Assembly: GCF_030463535.1 (NCBI RefSeq)
Contig: NC_132878.1
Location: 26,112,425 to 26,176,424, forward strand
Direction: 5' to 3'
DNA length: 64,000 bases
Source of the DNA: Salminus brasiliensis
Lineage: Eukaryota; Chordata; Actinopteri; Characiformes; Bryconidae
The position numbers were made by a program, and so were the translations under genes. How positions within the stretch are numbered: position 1 is the first letter of the stretch; each line of letters starts with the position of its first letter. Below, piece after piece: positions 61,916-64,000 of this stretch. The notes below the pieces were generated by a model, which saw nothing but the letters and a program-made list of their open reading frames with translations, did not search any database and was not told the origin of the DNA.

Positions 61916-62425
61916 GGACAGAACTGATTGGTGGACGGGGAACTAAATATCTTGCACTTTTGCAGAACACATGACCGTTTAACTATTAGCTAAATTCATC
62001 AGCAAGAAATACAGCATTAAGTGGCTTTTACACACAGTGCTCCTCATGATCCAGGAGGGAGAGGAGCACACTTGGCTAAATCCCACAAAGTGGCAGACAG
62101 ATTATTAGGTACAGGAGTTCTTATTTTACCTTATTTTACGGACTGTTAAAGATTGATGGAAAATAACAGCCATTTTCAACAGTATTATTCTGTTATTCTA
62201 AAGAAAGATTCTGTTGTAAATGGTCTGAATGTGAAATGCATTATGGGACATTTTTTAGACAAGTCCTAATAAAGCCACTCTGCACAAGCAGACTGCTTTA
62301 ACCTCTTCATTACAGTTTGTACTTTAGACACATTTTACTGTGTTTTCATGAATTATTTAGCGTTTTATTAACAGTGATATCATGTGTTTATAAAAGCAGC
62401 ATTTTACTGTACATTTCTACAACAG
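61916..62425. other. 5' flank of gene 6
   Basis: No gene is seen. Nearly the same as the gene 2 flank (18507-19022). Confidence 0.5.
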
Positions 62426-62827
62426 TGTAACAGGCAGGACTTGTTCATTTATTATGTATCAGTCAGGATCTGTGAAGGACCTGTTAGCATGTATTATGCA
62501 TCAGCTAGGACCTGGGGAGAGTTCTCCTCCCGCGAGCTGTATTGGGCAGCGCCCACAGGTGTAGTCTGCGTCTATTGGGCATGACGTCAACACAGCATGG
62601 CGCCTATATCTATCCGGACTTGCGCAACAGCGTTTGTTTGGCGTGGTGAACGCAGGTAGTATGAGTTATTGCTCTACAGACGGTGGGTGGATCATGTTTT
62701 ATAGGAAGTGTTCTGTCTGTTTGTTCAGTTGAGGTACTTAATAAATCTGAGTTCAGGTAACTGTGGTGCCACATTAGTTAAAGTGGACTGGGTTCTATTG
62801 GTGGACCCATTTGGTATTAAGGTTACA
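62426..62827 (+). repeat. LTR-like element, short form
   Basis: 402 bases from TGTAAC to GTTACA with the CRE (about 62582-62589) and AATAAA near 62741. Confidence 0.45.
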
Positions 62828-63040
62828 TTTACAGTAACTTATTGGAAACCCTGCTACTTTTTTTTGTTGCTACAAATCACTGCCATGTTTAAACAGTGTA
62901 ACAAGCAGTGCAGTGATGCTGAGACTAATGCTGTGTATGAACCATAACACACTCTGCTTTGACAAATCTAATTTGTGTATATATATTTATTTATTTTAAT
63001 TAGTTTAGTGGACAGTCACATGAGCGCAGCTAGTTAAGTC

Positions 63041-63662
63041 TCCCTGTTCCATCTCCAGCACCATCACACTGAATGTGGGGGTGACCCAACACAGTGCCCC
63101 AGGGGGTTCTGAGTTCTCTGCTGAAAAACTCAGATCACTTCAAGAAGTTCACCAACTTCCAGTGCTGGGTCTGATCAGCATACAGAGAGGAGGTGCAGAG
63201 ACTGGCAGACTAGAGTAAAGTCAGCAGCCCTTACCTGAAGGTAGACAAGACTAAAGAAATGGTTGTTGGAGAACGCTACACAACTACTCTCTGCTCAACA
63301 TCGACAGTCCAACAAGACTGCAACAGCAGTTTCCCCACAAGCAATCTGACTCCAGTGAAAGCATTGCACTACATACTACCTCACTACATCCCTGGACTCT
63401 GCACATTTATTGACCTATTGCTGCTCTAACCTGTGCTGCACTCTACTGGTTTGAACATGATATGCACATTTTATTGCACAACCCTACTCACCACTACCCT
63501 CAGACTCTTATTTATTTGCACTCTCTAGTCTGCACTGTATGCCTTGTGTTGTGCTGTCTGTATTCGCTTGTTCTGTGTTGGACTTTTGTTTCTGTCTGCA
63601 CTGTGTTGCGTTGCACCATGGTCCTGGAGGATTGTTTTGTTTCACTGTGTACTGTGAGTTAA
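63041..63662 (+). repeat. LINE 3' fragment, deleted form, next spacer
   Basis: Deletion junction at 63307/63308. Additional small losses near 63158 and 63270 are private to this copy. Confidence 0.6.
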
Positions 63663-64000
63663 AATGACCAAGCCTCTTGACTTGGTCAGTCATAGCTGAT
63701 TAAAATTTGTATAAATATCTATGCTCACATCAGACACCTTAAACTGATAACTGACTTTTTTGTTTGACTTTATAATCTGATTGGAGCTACAAACACTGCA
63801 GGAATCTACAGAACAGTCATCATGGTCTTGTTAGCACAACATGCCCTTAAAACTCCAACCAGAAGACCACATGAAGAACAGAGTGGATGTAGCTCTTTGG
63901 GAGGAGTCACATTATCTGCTGCTCCCAGAAAAAAATCTCCCTCATGCTGGTTAAGGGTCAGCAGATGAGGAGTGCAACTCCAGAAGCAGAAAGACCATAA
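63663..64000. other. Start of a further conserved spacer
   Basis: Sequence homologous to 20263-20600. The array therefore probably continues to the right of the window. Confidence 0.5.

Noticed and set aside
1-64000. CRISPR array or bacterial operon
   Set aside because: The repeats are kilobase-scale gene duplications and microsatellites; introns and vertebrate transposons exclude a prokaryotic origin.

Overview
The window is vertebrate, almost certainly teleost fish: spliced genes with GT-AG introns, abundant CA/TG microsatellites, Tc1-like and LINE debris, and a gene family (finTRIM, TRIM proteins with a B30.2 domain) that is expanded in ray-finned fish. I cannot name the species.

The core is a head-to-tail array of six finTRIM (ftr-like) genes, all on the minus strand: gene 1 3493-8211, gene 2 13645-18356, gene 3 25844-30538, gene 4 38012-42747, gene 5 48961-53455 and gene 6 57031-61726. 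Each has the same six coding exons: RING plus B-boxes (591 nt), a 96-nt and a 234-nt coiled-coil exon, a 160-nt linker exon, a 54/57-nt exon and a 524-530-nt PRY-SPRY exon. By hand I could place every splice site and keep the frame open in all six copies, giving proteins of 553-555 residues. A perfect interferon-response core (GAAANNGAAA) lies about 45-50 nt upstream of every ATG. This fits the known role of the family as virus- and interferon-induced E3 ligases.

Reading along the plus strand, each unit runs: LINE 3' fragment, conserved spacer, gene (3' to 5'), 5' flank with a GA repeat, and an LTR-like element. Successive ATGs are 8.3-12.2 kb apart. Spacers before genes 3, 4 and 5 carry an extra L2-like LINE 3' end interrupted by a Tc1-like transposon, with target duplications. 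Spacers 1 and 2 keep the empty site. The spacer before gene 6 is replaced by a different LINE fragment in antisense. The window ends inside the next spacer.

Main observations: the genes are mosaics of one another (genes 1 and 3 appear identical over about 3.7 kb of their 5' halves). Five of six genes have a poly(A) signal just after an in-frame stop in intron 3, predicting a short isoform without B30.2. Variable GT/CA microsatellites abut two splice sites in every gene. Two CTCF-like motifs recur per unit. Gene 6 has lost a zinc-ligand cysteine in B-box 1. All similarity statements come from reading by eye, without alignment software.
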